A stretch of DNA of 64,000 nucleotides, taken from positions 2,480,001-2,544,000 of the forward strand of contig NZ_CP031030.1 in NCBI RefSeq assembly GCF_003711225.1, written 5' to 3'. The position numbers were made by a program, and so were the translations under genes. Shown in pieces: positions 24,695 to 32,822 of the stretch. Below the pieces are notes generated by a model that ran no database searches, was not told where the DNA came from, and saw only the letters and a program-made list of their open reading frames with translations. Source of the stretch: Runella sp. SP2. Lineage in GTDB: Bacteria > Bacteroidota > Bacteroidia > Cytophagales > Spirosomataceae. Positions within the stretch are counted from its first letter, which is position 1, and the number at the start of each line of letters is the position of its first letter.

Positions 24695-26038
24695 TTATAA
24701 TGCTACCTCAAAGTTAGCACTTGTTTTCGCAATTACTTCTTTGAGGGTGACGTTTGGCATTAAGCCCGTTAACGTAAGTTTTCCGCTTGGAAATTCAAAT
24801 ACTGCCAATTCTGTAATCACCATGTCCACCACACCCGACGCCGTGAGGGGTAAAGTGCATTGGGGTACGATTTTAGATGAGCCATCGGGATTGGTGTGGG
24901 TCATCGTGATGATGAGTTTTTTGGCTCCTTTCGCCAAATCCATCGCGCCGCCTACACCCAGCAACGGCTTTCCTGGCACCGCCCAATTGGCCAAATTAGC
25001 AGCTTCATCCACTTCCAAACCTCCCATAATCGCCACGTCGATATGCCCGCCACGAATCATGGCAAACGAATCAGCACTGTCAAAATAGCTACTTCCTTTT
25101 AGGGCTGTGACAGGAATCTTTCCCGCATTGACGGGGTAATCCATCGCTCCGCCACCATCGACAGGAACGGGACCAACGCCCAACATCCCGTTTTCGGTGT
25201 GCAAAATGATACTGTGTTCTTCGGTGATTAAATCGGCCACCAATGTTGGTATTCCAATACCCAAATTGACAACGTTTCCTTTCTGGAGTTCAGCCAATGC
25301 GCGTTTGGCCATGTTCATACGGCTTTCATCCACTTTTTTAGACGACGAAACCGACGCAGACGTCCCCAAGTCTTCCAAAGTAAGTTTTGCGACCACGAGG
25401 TAATCGACAAAACAACCTGGCGTATGTACATTTTCGGGCGCAATTTCGCCCACAGGTACTACTTCTTCCACTTCCACAATCACCAAATCGGCAGCGGTAG
25501 CCATCGCTTTGTTGAAGTTGTTTTCGGTCATGCGGTATTGCAAATTACCTGCGGTATCGGCCCGCCACGCCCGAATAAACGCGACATTTCCCCGTAAAGC
25601 TTTGATAAATACTTGTTCTTCGCCATCGATGACCTTCGTTTCACGTCCTTGGGCGATAAGTGTCCCCGCCGAAGTAGGGGTATAAAATCCACCAATGCCC
25701 GCCCCACCCGCTCGAAGCGCTTCGGCCAATGTTCCTTGTGGAAGTAACTCATACTCCACCGCCCCCGACTGTGCAGCCTTAACGGCATCGGGATTGGACG
25801 TAAAAAACGAGCCTATCATTTTTTTGAGCTGTCCATTCCGAAGCAAACGCCCTCCGCCCAATCCAGGTTCTCCCGTATTGTTGCCAATAAATGTCAGATT
25901 TTTAGTCCCAATTTCGGCCAAAGCGTGCATCAAATGAACAGGATTGCCCGTCATACCAAAGCCGCCTTGCAGCAAAATATCTCCTTCTTTTACCATACTT
26001 GCGGCAGTTTGAAGGTCTATAATGGGTACTTGTTTCAT
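24695..26038 (-). CDS. CoA-transferase, fused subunits A and B
   Basis: A 447-residue protein: subunit A (1-225, [18 protein letters not shown] and [13 protein letters not shown]) directly joined by a short Ser/Lys linker (about 230-240) to subunit B (245-447) with catalytic Glu in TENGMLGVG. It is related to 3-oxoacid CoA-transferase but divergent from the gene at 12.3-14.1 kb, and here the two subunits are joined without any insert. Being followed by malonyl-CoA synthetase and malonate transporter genes, it could transfer CoA to malonate or to 3-oxoadipate. The start at 26038 (MKQVPIIDL) is chosen over 26125, which adds an atypical hydrophobic leader. Confidence 0.88.
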   Translation of the reverse strand: MKQVPIIDLQTAASMVKEGDILLQGGFGMTGNPVHLMHALAEIGTKNLTFIGNNTGEPGLGGGRLLRNGQLKKMIGSFFTSNPDAVKAAQSGAVEYELLPQGTLAEALRAGGAGIGGFYTPTSAGTLIAQGRETKVIDGEEQVFIKALRGNVAFIRAWRADTAGNLQYRMTENNFNKAMATAADLVIVEVEEVVPVGEIAPENVHTPGCFVDYLVVAKLTLEDLGTSASVSSSKKVDESRMNMAKRALAELQKGNVVNLGIGIPTLVADLITEEHSIILHTENGMLGVGPVPVDGGGAMDYPVNAGKIPVTALKGSSYFDSADSFAMIRGGHIDVAIMGGLEVDEAANLANWAVPGKPLLGVGGAMDLAKGAKKLIITMTHTNPDGSSKIVPQCTLPLTASGVVDMVITELAVFEFPSGKLTLTGLMPNVTLKEVIAKTSANFEVAL

Positions 26039-26081
26039 ATTGTTATGCGAGAAATTTGTATATTCGTAAAAAAAACAGACT

Positions 26082-26321
26082 ATGGTTACGCTTCGCCCAA
26101 TTGATGAAGTTATTGACTTTATCACTTCATTCCCAGAGCCACAGCAAATCCTTGACTATAAAGCTTCCCCTGCTTTGCAAGAGCGTGTTGAAAACTTGGT
26201 TTATAAAAAGAAAACATCTGAGCTTAGTTCGGAAGAGGTACTCGAATTAGAGCGGTATCTTCTCCTTCAACATATCATGATTATGGCAAAAAAAAGAGCG
26301 AAAAAACAACTGAGTTTATGA
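26082..26321 (+). CDS. Small helical protein coupled to an HNH nuclease gene
   Basis: A 79-residue charged helical protein (start [14 protein letters not shown]; end [12 protein letters not shown]). Its stop overlaps the ATG of the HNH nuclease frame by four bases (ATGA), so the two were made as a pair. It could be an antitoxin or accessory protein of the nuclease, but no family is recognised. It lies divergent to the CoA-transferase and convergent, via the nuclease, with pobA. Confidence 0.65.
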   Translation: MVTLRPIDEVIDFITSFPEPQQILDYKASPALQERVENLVYKKKTSELSSEEVLELERYLLLQHIMIMAKKRAKKQLSL

Positions 26322-26706
26322 GTCGTTATATTGCTGATTCGCTAAAAAAACAAGTAATTGACCGAGCTAACTACCGTTGTGAATACTGTTGCAACCCGAT
26401 TTATTTGCTTACATTTCTCACCAAATTGACCACATTATTAGTATAAAACACGGCGGCGAAAATAATTTAGACAACTTGGCTTATGCTTGCTTTCAGTGCA
26501 ATGTCAATAAAGGAAGTGATATTGGAACTGTCCTCTTACCAGACCGAACTTTAATAAGGCTCTACAATCCTCGAATTGATTATTGGCACGACCATTTTGA
26601 AATCGAAAATGGGGTTATATACCCGAAAACCACTATTGGCCAAGCAACCATTAAAATACTTGATTTTAATGACGTTGATAGAATTCTTGAACGTCAAGGG
26701 GACTAA
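26318..26706 (+). pseudogene. HNH endonuclease, frameshifted
   Basis: The frame from ATG 26318 gives [18 protein letters not shown] then YRCEYC and is lost at about 26387-26390. The next frame continues the same domain: QPDLFAYISHQIDHIIS, IKHGGENNLDNLAYACFQ, CNVNKGSDIG. Restoring one T in TACTGTTGCAACC joins them into a normal 130-residue HNH protein (zinc-like CxxC pairs, His-rich centre, Asn). So a one-base deletion splits the gene, unless it is a sequencing error in a T run. Its 3' end overlaps the end of pobA by 41 bases. Confidence 0.8.
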
Positions 26707-27922
26707 ACGCCTCAAAAGGCAGTCCAACGTAATTCTCGGCAATGGTGGTCGCGTAGGCTTTTGAGATACTGATGTAATCAAACTTCGCCTTTTGTAAGTG
26801 GTACTGAAACGACCCGTGTGCATCTTGTTTGTGAAAAAGCGTGGTCATAAAGTTGGAGAAATCTTGCGCTCTCCAAATTCTTCTCAACGCAATGTCCGAA
26901 TAAGCATCCAATAGTTTCATGGAGTTGTTTTTGTAAAAATCCACAAAGCCATCTACCAAATGTTTTACGTCGGCTACGGCCAAGTTAAGTCCTTTTCCGC
27001 CCGTTGGAGGCACAATGTGTGCTGCATCACCCGCTAAAAACAATCTTCCCGCTTGCATATTATCGGTAAAGAAACTGCGCATTGGCGTAATGCTTTTCTC
27101 AAAAATAGATCCTGATTTCAGCGTCCAGCCCTCCGTTCCCAAACGCAGCGAAAGCTCTTCCCAAATGCGGTCGTCCGACCAGTTATCTACGTGGTCATTG
27201 TTGTCAACCTGAATATACAAACGGCTTACTTTCTCCGAACGAAGGCTGTGTAAGGCAAACCCATTTTGGTGGTAAGCGTAAATCAATTCTTCCGAAGAAG
27301 GAGCCACGTTTGCCAAAATCCCTAACCAACTGAATGGATACGTAATAGAAAACTCATTAAAGGTATTTTTTGGCAACGTTTTGCGACCTACTCCGTGAAA
27401 ACCATCACAAGCCGCCACAAAGTCACATTCAATCACACCCGCTTCTTCTTCGTGCACAAAGTGGATTTTGGGCGACGAAGTGTCGAAGCCTTCAATTTGA
27501 GTGGCAGCGGCTTCAAAATACAATTCTCCTCCGCCCGCCAACCACGCATCGGTCAGGTCTTTTACCACTTCTTGTTGACCATAAATCGTAATGTTTCGTC
27601 CATTGGTATGTTCTCCAAATGGCACCCGAATACGGTTTCCATCAAAACTCAAATACACCCCATGATGCTCTTGTCCTTCCCGAACGAGTCGATCGGCCAA
27701 GCCCAACTGTTTGTAAATATCAACGGTATTTTGTTCCAACAATCCCGCACGAACGCGCGCTTGGACGTACTCACGACTTCGGTTTTCGATAATCACCGAT
27801 TCAATACCGTGTTTACGAAGCCAATGAGCAAGCGTCAAACCCGCAGGCCCAGCGCCAATAATACCGACTTGGGTTTTTGCCCCCCGTCCCCCAATGGGGG
27901 CTTTTTTTGAATGTTTATCCAT
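26666..27922 (-). CDS. pobA: 4-hydroxybenzoate 3-monooxygenase
   Basis: A 418-residue flavoprotein hydroxylase. The Rossmann motif GAGPAG is at 23-28, followed by the family's RAGLLEQNTVDIYKQLGLADRL, the DG motif CDGFHGVGRKTLP and the FAD motif LAGDAAHIVPPTGGKGLNLAVADV. It turns 4-hydroxybenzoate into protocatechuate with NADPH and O2. Relatives start M-KTQVxIIGAGP; here 15 extra residues sit between Met and KTQV, and most (KAPIGGRGA) come from a palindromic element copy. It is the last gene of the pcaH-G-B-L-pobA unit. Confidence 0.96.
   Translation of the reverse strand: MDKHSKKAPIGGRGAKTQVGIIGAGPAGLTLAHWLRKHGIESVIIENRSREYVQARVRAGLLEQNTVDIYKQLGLADRLVREGQEHHGVYLSFDGNRIRVPFGEHTNGRNITIYGQQEVVKDLTDAWLAGGGELYFEAAATQIEGFDTSSPKIHFVHEEEAGVIECDFVAACDGFHGVGRKTLPKNTFNEFSITYPFSWLGILANVAPSSEELIYAYHQNGFALHSLRSEKVSRLYIQVDNNDHVDNWSDDRIWEELSLRLGTEGWTLKSGSIFEKSITPMRSFFTDNMQAGRLFLAGDAAHIVPPTGGKGLNLAVADVKHLVDGFVDFYKNNSMKLLDAYSDIALRRIWRAQDFSNFMTTLFHKQDAHGSFQYHLQKAKFDYISISKAYATTIAENYVGLPFEAFSPLDVQEFYQRH
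27879..27902 (-). repeat. Palindromic element copy at the start of pobA (24 nt)
   Basis: G-C6-GT-C5-AAT-G5-CT, read in frame as APIGGRGA at residues 8-15 of PobA. The TAG triplet that this reading frame would meet in the consensus is absent. Confidence 0.85.
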
Positions 27923-27955
27923 CTTTGGTATATATCAATTTCCTCATTAAAATGC

Positions 27956-29104
27956 TTATGTTCCCCCATTGGGACGGTACGCCGCGCGGGTTAGGGGGCT
28001 ATTGATAACCTCCTCTGCCGTATGAAAAGCTTCATTGGCAGCGGGTAAACCACAGTACAACGCAGCGTGCATAATGACTTCTTTGATTTCAGTCACCGTA
28101 ACGCCGTTGTTGAGCGCCGCTTTTACGTGCATTTTAAACTCCGCTTTTCGGTTGAGGGCTATCAACATCGCCATCGTAATCAGGCTCCGATTATGCTTCG
28201 ACAAGTCGGGGCGAGTCCAAATCTCTCCCCACGCATATCGCGTAATAAAATCCTGAAAATCAGCATTAAAGTCATTGATTTTGGCATTGGCTTTATCGAC
28301 GTGTTCGTTGCCAAGAACGATTCTACGAACAAACATACCACGAGCTCCCCCATCGGGGGCGGGGGGGGCTATAAAAAAATCAATCAATACCTCAGCATAT
28401 TCTTTGGGTAATTCGGTACTTGCTAAGTGGCGCGCATGGAGTACGTGAAGGGTAGCGTTGGGAATATGATTGACCAAAAACTGGGCTTGTTCTACGTTTG
28501 TGACAGGGTCTTCGTCGCCCGTAATGACCAACGTTTCTACCAACAATTGATGAAGTTGTCCCCGAAAATCAGCATCCCGAATGGCTTCGCAGCACTTGGA
28601 ATAACTTTTAATATCACTTCGCAAAAACATCGCTTTGGTTTCGGCAACTCGGGTTGGATTAGCTTCTCTAAAAGCCTCCGTAAACCACCGTTCCATGGTA
28701 TCGTCAACGATGGCCTGCATTCCGTTTTTGGAAATAGTCTCAATTCGTCCATTCCAGCGCTCGTCGTTCCCGATTTTGGCGCCTGTGTTGCTCAAAACTA
28801 TTTTATGAAAACGTTGCGGATGATGAATCCCCAGCCATTGCCCAATCAAACCACCCATCGAAAGCCCGCAATAGTAGGCGCTTTCAATGCCCAATTCATC
28901 CATCAACTGAATGACTTGCTCGCCTAAATCGCCAATTTTTAAGCCCCCATTGGGGGTTTGGGGGCTGTTATATCTTAACACCCGAAAATAGGGCAACAAA
29001 TATGGAACTACTTCGTCCCACATCATCATTTCTGACCCTAGCGAGTTTGAAAATATCAAAACAGGGCTATTGGGCGTGCCTTGCAATTGGTAGTTAGTGT
29101 TCAT
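27956..29104 (-). CDS. pcaL: Fused 3-oxoadipate enol-lactonase / 4-carboxymuconolactone decarboxylase
   Basis: A 382-residue bifunctional protein. Residues 1-244 are the PcaD-type alpha/beta hydrolase, with nucleophile Ser82 in CGLSMGG, an acid in TGDEDPVTN and a His in HARHLAST. Residues 255-365 are PcaC (RRIVLGNEHVDKANAKINDF, TRYAWGEIWTRPDLSKHNRS). The joint (about 245-253, APPAPDGG) is a palindromic element copy; two more copies give residues 47-54 and the last 13 or so residues. The copy at residue 47 stands where PcaD relatives have a D-x-RGHG loop, which is missing here, so the lactonase half may be impaired. The start at 29104 (MNTNYQLQG) is preferred over 29173. Confidence 0.93.
   Translation of the reverse strand: MNTNYQLQGTPNSPVLIFSNSLGSEMMMWDEVVPYLLPYFRVLRYNSPQTPNGGLKIGDLGEQVIQLMDELGIESAYYCGLSMGGLIGQWLGIHHPQRFHKIVLSNTGAKIGNDERWNGRIETISKNGMQAIVDDTMERWFTEAFREANPTRVAETKAMFLRSDIKSYSKCCEAIRDADFRGQLHQLLVETLVITGDEDPVTNVEQAQFLVNHIPNATLHVLHARHLASTELPKEYAEVLIDFFIAPPAPDGGARGMFVRRIVLGNEHVDKANAKINDFNADFQDFITRYAWGEIWTRPDLSKHNRSLITMAMLIALNRKAEFKMHVKAALNNGVTVTEIKEVIMHAALYCGLPAANEAFHTAEEVINSPLTRAAYRPNGGT
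27962..28000 (-). repeat. 39-nt palindromic element (long subtype) at the 3' end of pcaL
   Basis: T-C5-ATT-G3, then ACGGTACGCCGCGC, then G3-TTA-G5-CT. Read as SPLTRAAYRPNGG before the stop codon. The extra 15 nt matches that of the copy at 61043-61081. Confidence 0.85.
28346..28370 (-). repeat. Palindromic element copy at the PcaD/PcaC fusion joint (25 nt)
   Basis: T-C5-ATC-G5-C-G8-CT. It encodes APPAPDGG exactly between the two enzyme domains. The extra base versus 24 nt changes the frame across the joint. Confidence 0.85.
28943..28966 (-). repeat. Palindromic element copy inside the PcaD domain (24 nt)
   Basis: G-C5-ATT-G5-TTT-G5-CT, read as SPQTPNGG at residues 47-54, replacing a normally conserved loop. 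Confidence 0.85.
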
Positions 29105-29150
29105 TTTCTTGATTGGGTTGTTTTTCTCACGGATGCTTTGGGTGAAACAA

Positions 29151-30446
29151 TTACACTTGCCGTAGCACTTCATCTATTAATTCTAAACTCAATCCAATGG
29201 AATTTTCTGGCTTAAAAAGTTCCTCTAAATCAGGCAAATCCAATTGAAAATCAATCAGTACCTCTTTTAAATGTTTCTGCTGATGAATGGCCATTTTACA
29301 CGCCTTTTCTACTAATTCGTGGGCCTGCATTTTGCCCATCTTAGGAGCCAACGCCAAGGACACATTTTCGGCATAAATCAGTCCTTTGGTCACTTCTAAG
29401 TTGGCTAACATTCGTTTTTCATCTACTTCCAAACCGCCCACCAGTTCAATCGCTCGTTCGACCGAACCCGCCGTTAAGGTCATCAATTCTACCAAAACCT
29501 CCCATTCTGAATGCCACAGCCCCGCAGAGCGCTCGTGTTCTTGGGGCATCGCCGAAAGAACCGTCGCTACCAAATGAGGTGTTCGAGTAGCGTTTGCCAA
29601 CAATGCCGCGCAGGTCACGGGGTTTCTTTTATGGGGCATGGTGCTTGAGCCTCCTTTTCCTTCCCCCGCTCCTTCCAAAACTTCCCCGACTTCGGTTTGC
29701 ATGAGGAGGGAAACGTCTTTGGCAATTTTCCCCAAACTTCCTACCAAAATCCCGAGTACACTTGCCCATTCGGACAGCCCCCCAACCCCCGATGGGGGAG
29801 CAATTTCTAACAATTCAGCCATCGTTAGCTGCACCTTCCTATTGATTGAATCATTCCCACTTCCAACTGCTCCTCCAAGTGTCAGGCATAGCACTCGTTT
29901 TTTTGTCTCTGAAATCAATTCTTGACATTGTTTAACCCTTTGAAGCCACCCTGCCGTTTTTAGTCCAAATGTAATCGGACGGGCTTGCTGAAGTAAAGTC
30001 CGTCCAATCATCAAGGTCGAACGGTGTTTTTGAGTTAAAGCTACCAACAGCAGACGTAATTGGCTGAGTTTTGGCTCCAACCACGCCAAAAACGCCTTGA
30101 TTTGGAGCACCATTGCGGTATCAACTACATCCTGACTGGTAGCGCCCAAATGCACCATTTTCGAGGCTTCTACATCGTTGTTTTTGACGATGCGGGTCAG
30201 TTGTTTCACCAATGGTATGGCCGCATTTCCCCCCAACTTTATTTCTGATTTAAGCTTTTCTATGTCAATCAAATACGCGTCGCAACAATCGACAATAATG
30301 GCGGCGGAAGTTTCCGAAACAATCCCATTTTTAGCCTGGGCTTGGGCCAAAGCAGCCTCAAAACGCAGCATCTCAGCGATGGTGTTTCTGTCTGAAAACA
30401 GCCCATTAATTTCGGTCGAGTAGAATATTTCGGAATATAAAGACAT
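29151..30446 (-). CDS. pcaB: 3-carboxy-cis,cis-muconate cycloisomerase
   Basis: A 431-residue member of the fumarase/aspartase superfamily with the signature GSSTMPHKRNP (about 265-275), the GRTLLQQARPITFG region near 150 and an N-terminal region beginning SLYSEIFYSTEI. It converts 3-carboxymuconate to 4-carboxymuconolactone. A palindromic element copy encodes APPSGVGG at about residues 217-224, in the stretch where relatives have a PWHTxRDR-like segment. The start at 30446 is preferred over 30500, which adds an atypical leader. The gene follows pcaG by 59 bases in the same unit. Confidence 0.94.
   Translation of the reverse strand: MSLYSEIFYSTEINGLFSDRNTIAEMLRFEAALAQAQAKNGIVSETSAAIIVDCCDAYLIDIEKLKSEIKLGGNAAIPLVKQLTRIVKNNDVEASKMVHLGATSQDVVDTAMVLQIKAFLAWLEPKLSQLRLLLVALTQKHRSTLMIGRTLLQQARPITFGLKTAGWLQRVKQCQELISETKKRVLCLTLGGAVGSGNDSINRKVQLTMAELLEIAPPSGVGGLSEWASVLGILVGSLGKIAKDVSLLMQTEVGEVLEGAGEGKGGSSTMPHKRNPVTCAALLANATRTPHLVATVLSAMPQEHERSAGLWHSEWEVLVELMTLTAGSVERAIELVGGLEVDEKRMLANLEVTKGLIYAENVSLALAPKMGKMQAHELVEKACKMAIHQQKHLKEVLIDFQLDLPDLEELFKPENSIGLSLELIDEVLRQV
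29776..29799 (-). repeat. Palindromic element copy inside pcaB (24 nt)
   Basis: AG-C6-AA-C5-GAT-G5-A, read in frame as PPSGVGG. Confidence 0.85.
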
Positions 30447-30505
30447 AGTTTGAATGACGAGATACGAATCGGGAATGAATAGATTCCTACGGAATGACAA
30501 AGGGG

Positions 30506-31087
30506 CTAAATATCAAAAAATACGGTTTCTTTTTCGCCTTGCATCCAAATGTCAAATTCGTAGCCTGACGGTGTTTTTTGGGCAATGAGGGTAGCGCGAC
30601 GTTCTTCGGGGACTACGTTGAGCACCTCATCGGTTGCATTTAGTTCAGCTTCATCAGAAAAGTACAGGCGGGTGTACGAGTGAATCAGCTGCCCACGCAT
30701 AAACACGATGATACTTAAATGAGGTGCTTGCCCATTGACCGATGCTGGCTTTTTGGTATAGAAAACAAAACGATTTTGTGAGTCCGTTCCTGTACCAAAG
30801 CGGCCAAACAATTGCGTTTGTCCATCGTTTTGCCAAACTTCAATCATCGCATCGGGGATAACCACCCCTTCACCATCAAACACTTTGCCTGTGATGGCAA
30901 TGGCGTTGGGTTCATCGATTGGGTTCACCAACTGATTGCCTACCAGTTGTTTAAAATCGTATAAATATTGCTCGGGCGAAAGGCCGTAGGCAAAATAAGG
31001 GCCAACCGTTTGAGAGGGAGTCTGAAAGGCAGCCCCCCTACCCCCAATGGGGGAGTTATATTGTTGCAAAAATGTATTTAGTTCCAT
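30506..31087 (-). CDS. pcaG: Protocatechuate 3,4-dioxygenase, alpha subunit
   Basis: A 193-residue intradiol dioxygenase alpha chain: TPSQTVGPYFAYGL near the start, GEGVVIPDAMIEVWQNDG, and HLSIIVFMRGQLIHSYTRLYF. The alpha subunit lacks the iron ligands and pairs with PcaH. Relatives start only a few residues before TPSQT; here the N-terminal extension includes SPIGGRGA (12-19) from a palindromic element. The start at 31087 is chosen because an upstream ATG (31123) lies in another element copy. Confidence 0.94.
   Translation of the reverse strand: MELNTFLQQYNSPIGGRGAAFQTPSQTVGPYFAYGLSPEQYLYDFKQLVGNQLVNPIDEPNAIAITGKVFDGEGVVIPDAMIEVWQNDGQTQLFGRFGTGTDSQNRFVFYTKKPASVNGQAPHLSIIVFMRGQLIHSYTRLYFSDEAELNATDEVLNVVPEERRATLIAQKTPSGYEFDIWMQGEKETVFFDI
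31031..31054 (-). repeat. Palindromic element copy at the start of pcaG (24 nt)
   Basis: AG-C6-TA-C5-AAT-G5-A, read as SPIGGRGA. The TA is shifted one base compared with the consensus, so the TAG triplet falls out of frame. Confidence 0.85.
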
Positions 31088-31115
31088 GGTGGTTACTTTT
31101 AAAAATAAGGAAAAA

Positions 31116-31137
31116 TCCCCCATTGGGGTTAGGGGTT
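31116..31137 (-). repeat. Degenerate palindromic element between pcaH and pcaG (22 nt)
   Basis: T-C5-ATT-G4-TTA-G4-TT. It fills most of the gap between the two genes and its outer end overlaps the pcaH stop codon (31136-31138). Confidence 0.75.
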
Positions 31138-31840
31138 AAAGGGCTTGGACGTTTTGATTGTGGCCTCTTAACACAAAATCAAAACGATAACCCAAGGCAA
31201 AATTTGGTTCCGTAATGCTCAAATCAAACTGAGAAATGAGCAAATCTCTGCCCTTGGGTGGTACGCCCAAAAAGATGGGGTCGTACTGAAGCAACGGGTC
31301 GCCTGGGAAATACATTTGCGTCACCAAACGATTGGTAATATTAGCGCCAAACAATGAAAAATGGATGTGGTTGGGCCGCCATGCGTTGTAGTGATTTCCC
31401 CAAGGATACGCGCCTGGCTTAATGGTATAAAATTTATAATTTCCATCTTTGTCGGTCATGCAACGACCCGCGCCTAAGAAATTGGGGTCGAGCGGGGCAT
31501 CGTGTTGATCCACTTTATGTACGTAACGCCCCGCAGCGTTGGCTTGCCAAATTTCGATGAGTGTATTCGGAATCGGCTGACCGTTTTCGTTTATAACCCG
31601 ACCGTGTACCACAATTCGTTCTCCCAAAGGTTGCCCATTGACTACCGAATTTTTGGTTAAATCATGGTCGAGGGGGCCTAAATTAAAATCGCCAAAAAGT
31701 GGGCCTGTCAACTCACTGAGCGACTGCTTCACTACAACCAAAGGCTTGGTAGGCGCCCGAAGAACGGTAGATTTGTAGTCGGGAGATAAACGTGGCGGGT
31801 GTACCTCTTCGTCAAAACGGTTATAAATGATTGTGCTCAT
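31136..31840 (-). CDS. pcaH: Protocatechuate 3,4-dioxygenase, beta subunit
   Basis: A 234-residue catalytic subunit. The iron-ligand region is GAYPWGNHYNAWRPNHIHFSLFG (Tyr, His, His) near 155-175 with another Tyr in the preceding AAGRYVHKV region. It opens the ring of protocatechuate between its hydroxyls to give 3-carboxymuconate. The N-terminus YNRFDEEVHPPRLSPDYKST matches the PcaH family, so the ATG at 31840 is chosen over 31969. It is the promoter-proximal gene of the pca/pob unit. Confidence 0.96.
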   Translation of the reverse strand: MSTIIYNRFDEEVHPPRLSPDYKSTVLRAPTKPLVVVKQSLSELTGPLFGDFNLGPLDHDLTKNSVVNGQPLGERIVVHGRVINENGQPIPNTLIEIWQANAAGRYVHKVDQHDAPLDPNFLGAGRCMTDKDGNYKFYTIKPGAYPWGNHYNAWRPNHIHFSLFGANITNRLVTQMYFPGDPLLQYDPIFLGVPPKGRDLLISQFDLSITEPNFALGYRFDFVLRGHNQNVQAL

Positions 31841-31881
31841 GTCGTGCAACGATTGGGAAAATATCTGCTTAAAGAACACAA

Positions 31882-31889
31882 CAAAAGTA
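31882..31889 (-). promoter_or_regulatory. -7 box of the pcaH-G-B-L-pobA unit
   Basis: The minus strand reads TACTTTTG (TAnnTTTG) 41 bases upstream of the pcaH ATG. A -33 match is not clear, so an activator such as the nearby PobR-like protein may be needed. Confidence 0.5.
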
Positions 31890-31933
31890 GCGGGAAGGTG
31901 AAAGATTATCTTGGATAAATGAAAATATAACTT

Positions 31934-31964
31934 GTATAAAACAAACATTTTTTGGTTAAATTTG
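31934..31964 (+). promoter_or_regulatory. Promoter for the TonB-domain protein divergent from pcaH
   Basis: TAAATTTG (31957-31964) fits TAnnTTTG with a TTG ending at 31934 some 22 bases upstream. The ATG follows at 31987. Confidence 0.5.
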
Positions 31965-31986
31965 TACAATACAATCCATTCTAACC

Positions 31987-32790
31987 ATGCGTCTGCATTA
32001 CCTTTTCTTTTTACTCACACCTCTCTGGACATTAGCAACAGGACAAGCTCCCGACCGCCTGATTTGGGAAGGGGATACTTTACCCTTGTACACGCATCCG
32101 TTAAGGTCTCATCCAATTTATAAACAACTCCCTAAAACCCTGTTTGGAACGCAACAAGCCCCTTTTAACACGGGCTGCTGGCGGGGACATATCGCCGAGT
32201 GGGAAATTCAACATGATACGCTATTTCTTGTTAACATCTATACCTGTGATTACCCTAGCAATAAAACCAAGGCTGATTTAAACGCCCTATTTCCTAATCA
32301 ACTCATTCGTGAAAAGCTTCCAGCAAGCTGGCTATCAGCACCTTTGCTAGTACCTCAAGGTAAATTACTGTATTACACCCAATCCTACGTGGCCATCTAT
32401 GAGAAAGAAATAGAATTAACGTTAAAAAATGGAATAGTTACTCATTCTCAGGAATTTGACAACTTTAAAACTCAACTTTCGGTGTATGCAGAAAAGGATG
32501 ACAGCCTACTGAATTATGTTTACAGCCATATCAATTGGCAGCTATTGCCCGATATATCAAAACCCGTCAAGGTTTTTGCTGAAATAGTCAGCGGCGCTCA
32601 CCCTTTTCCTGACACTATTCGCTTATTAAAAAAATCGAATCAGGCTGTTTTTGACGATGAAGCACTGCGCGTTTTAAAGTCGATTCCGTCATGGAGTTGT
32701 TATTATAAACGGGGCGTTCCCTACCCGATTGGCTACTATTTTGTAGTTGTTTTTGACGAAAATCGTCGAAAAAAATACGCAAAACCTTAA
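31987..32790 (+). CDS. Secreted protein with TonB C-terminal-like domain
   Basis: A 267-residue protein with a signal peptide (LHYLFFLLTPLWTLATGQ). The last 80 residues resemble the C-terminal domain of TonB-type energy transducers: KVFAEIVSGAHPFPDTIRLL, DDEALRVLKSIPSW, YPIGYYFVVVFDEN. There is no N-terminal inner-membrane helix or proline-rich span as in true TonB, so it is probably a periplasmic or outer-membrane-linked protein. The middle (30-180) is not recognised. It is divergent from pcaH. Confidence 0.7.
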   Translation: MRLHYLFFLLTPLWTLATGQAPDRLIWEGDTLPLYTHPLRSHPIYKQLPKTLFGTQQAPFNTGCWRGHIAEWEIQHDTLFLVNIYTCDYPSNKTKADLNALFPNQLIREKLPASWLSAPLLVPQGKLLYYTQSYVAIYEKEIELTLKNGIVTHSQEFDNFKTQLSVYAEKDDSLLNYVYSHINWQLLPDISKPVKVFAEIVSGAHPFPDTIRLLKKSNQAVFDDEALRVLKSIPSWSCYYKRGVPYPIGYYFVVVFDENRRKKYAKP

Positions 32791-32822
32791 CTTTTTTAGC
32801 TTGTAATTTTCAAACATTGATT

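Noticed and set aside
24709-24716. TAACTTTG on the minus strand as a promoter for matB
   Set aside because: It lies inside the last codons of the CoA-transferase gene and no -33 box is at the right distance; probably chance.
27879-31137. The repeated C5/G5 units as a CRISPR array
   Set aside because: Spacing is irregular, orientation varies and units lie in different genes; there are no spacers of constant length and no cas genes.
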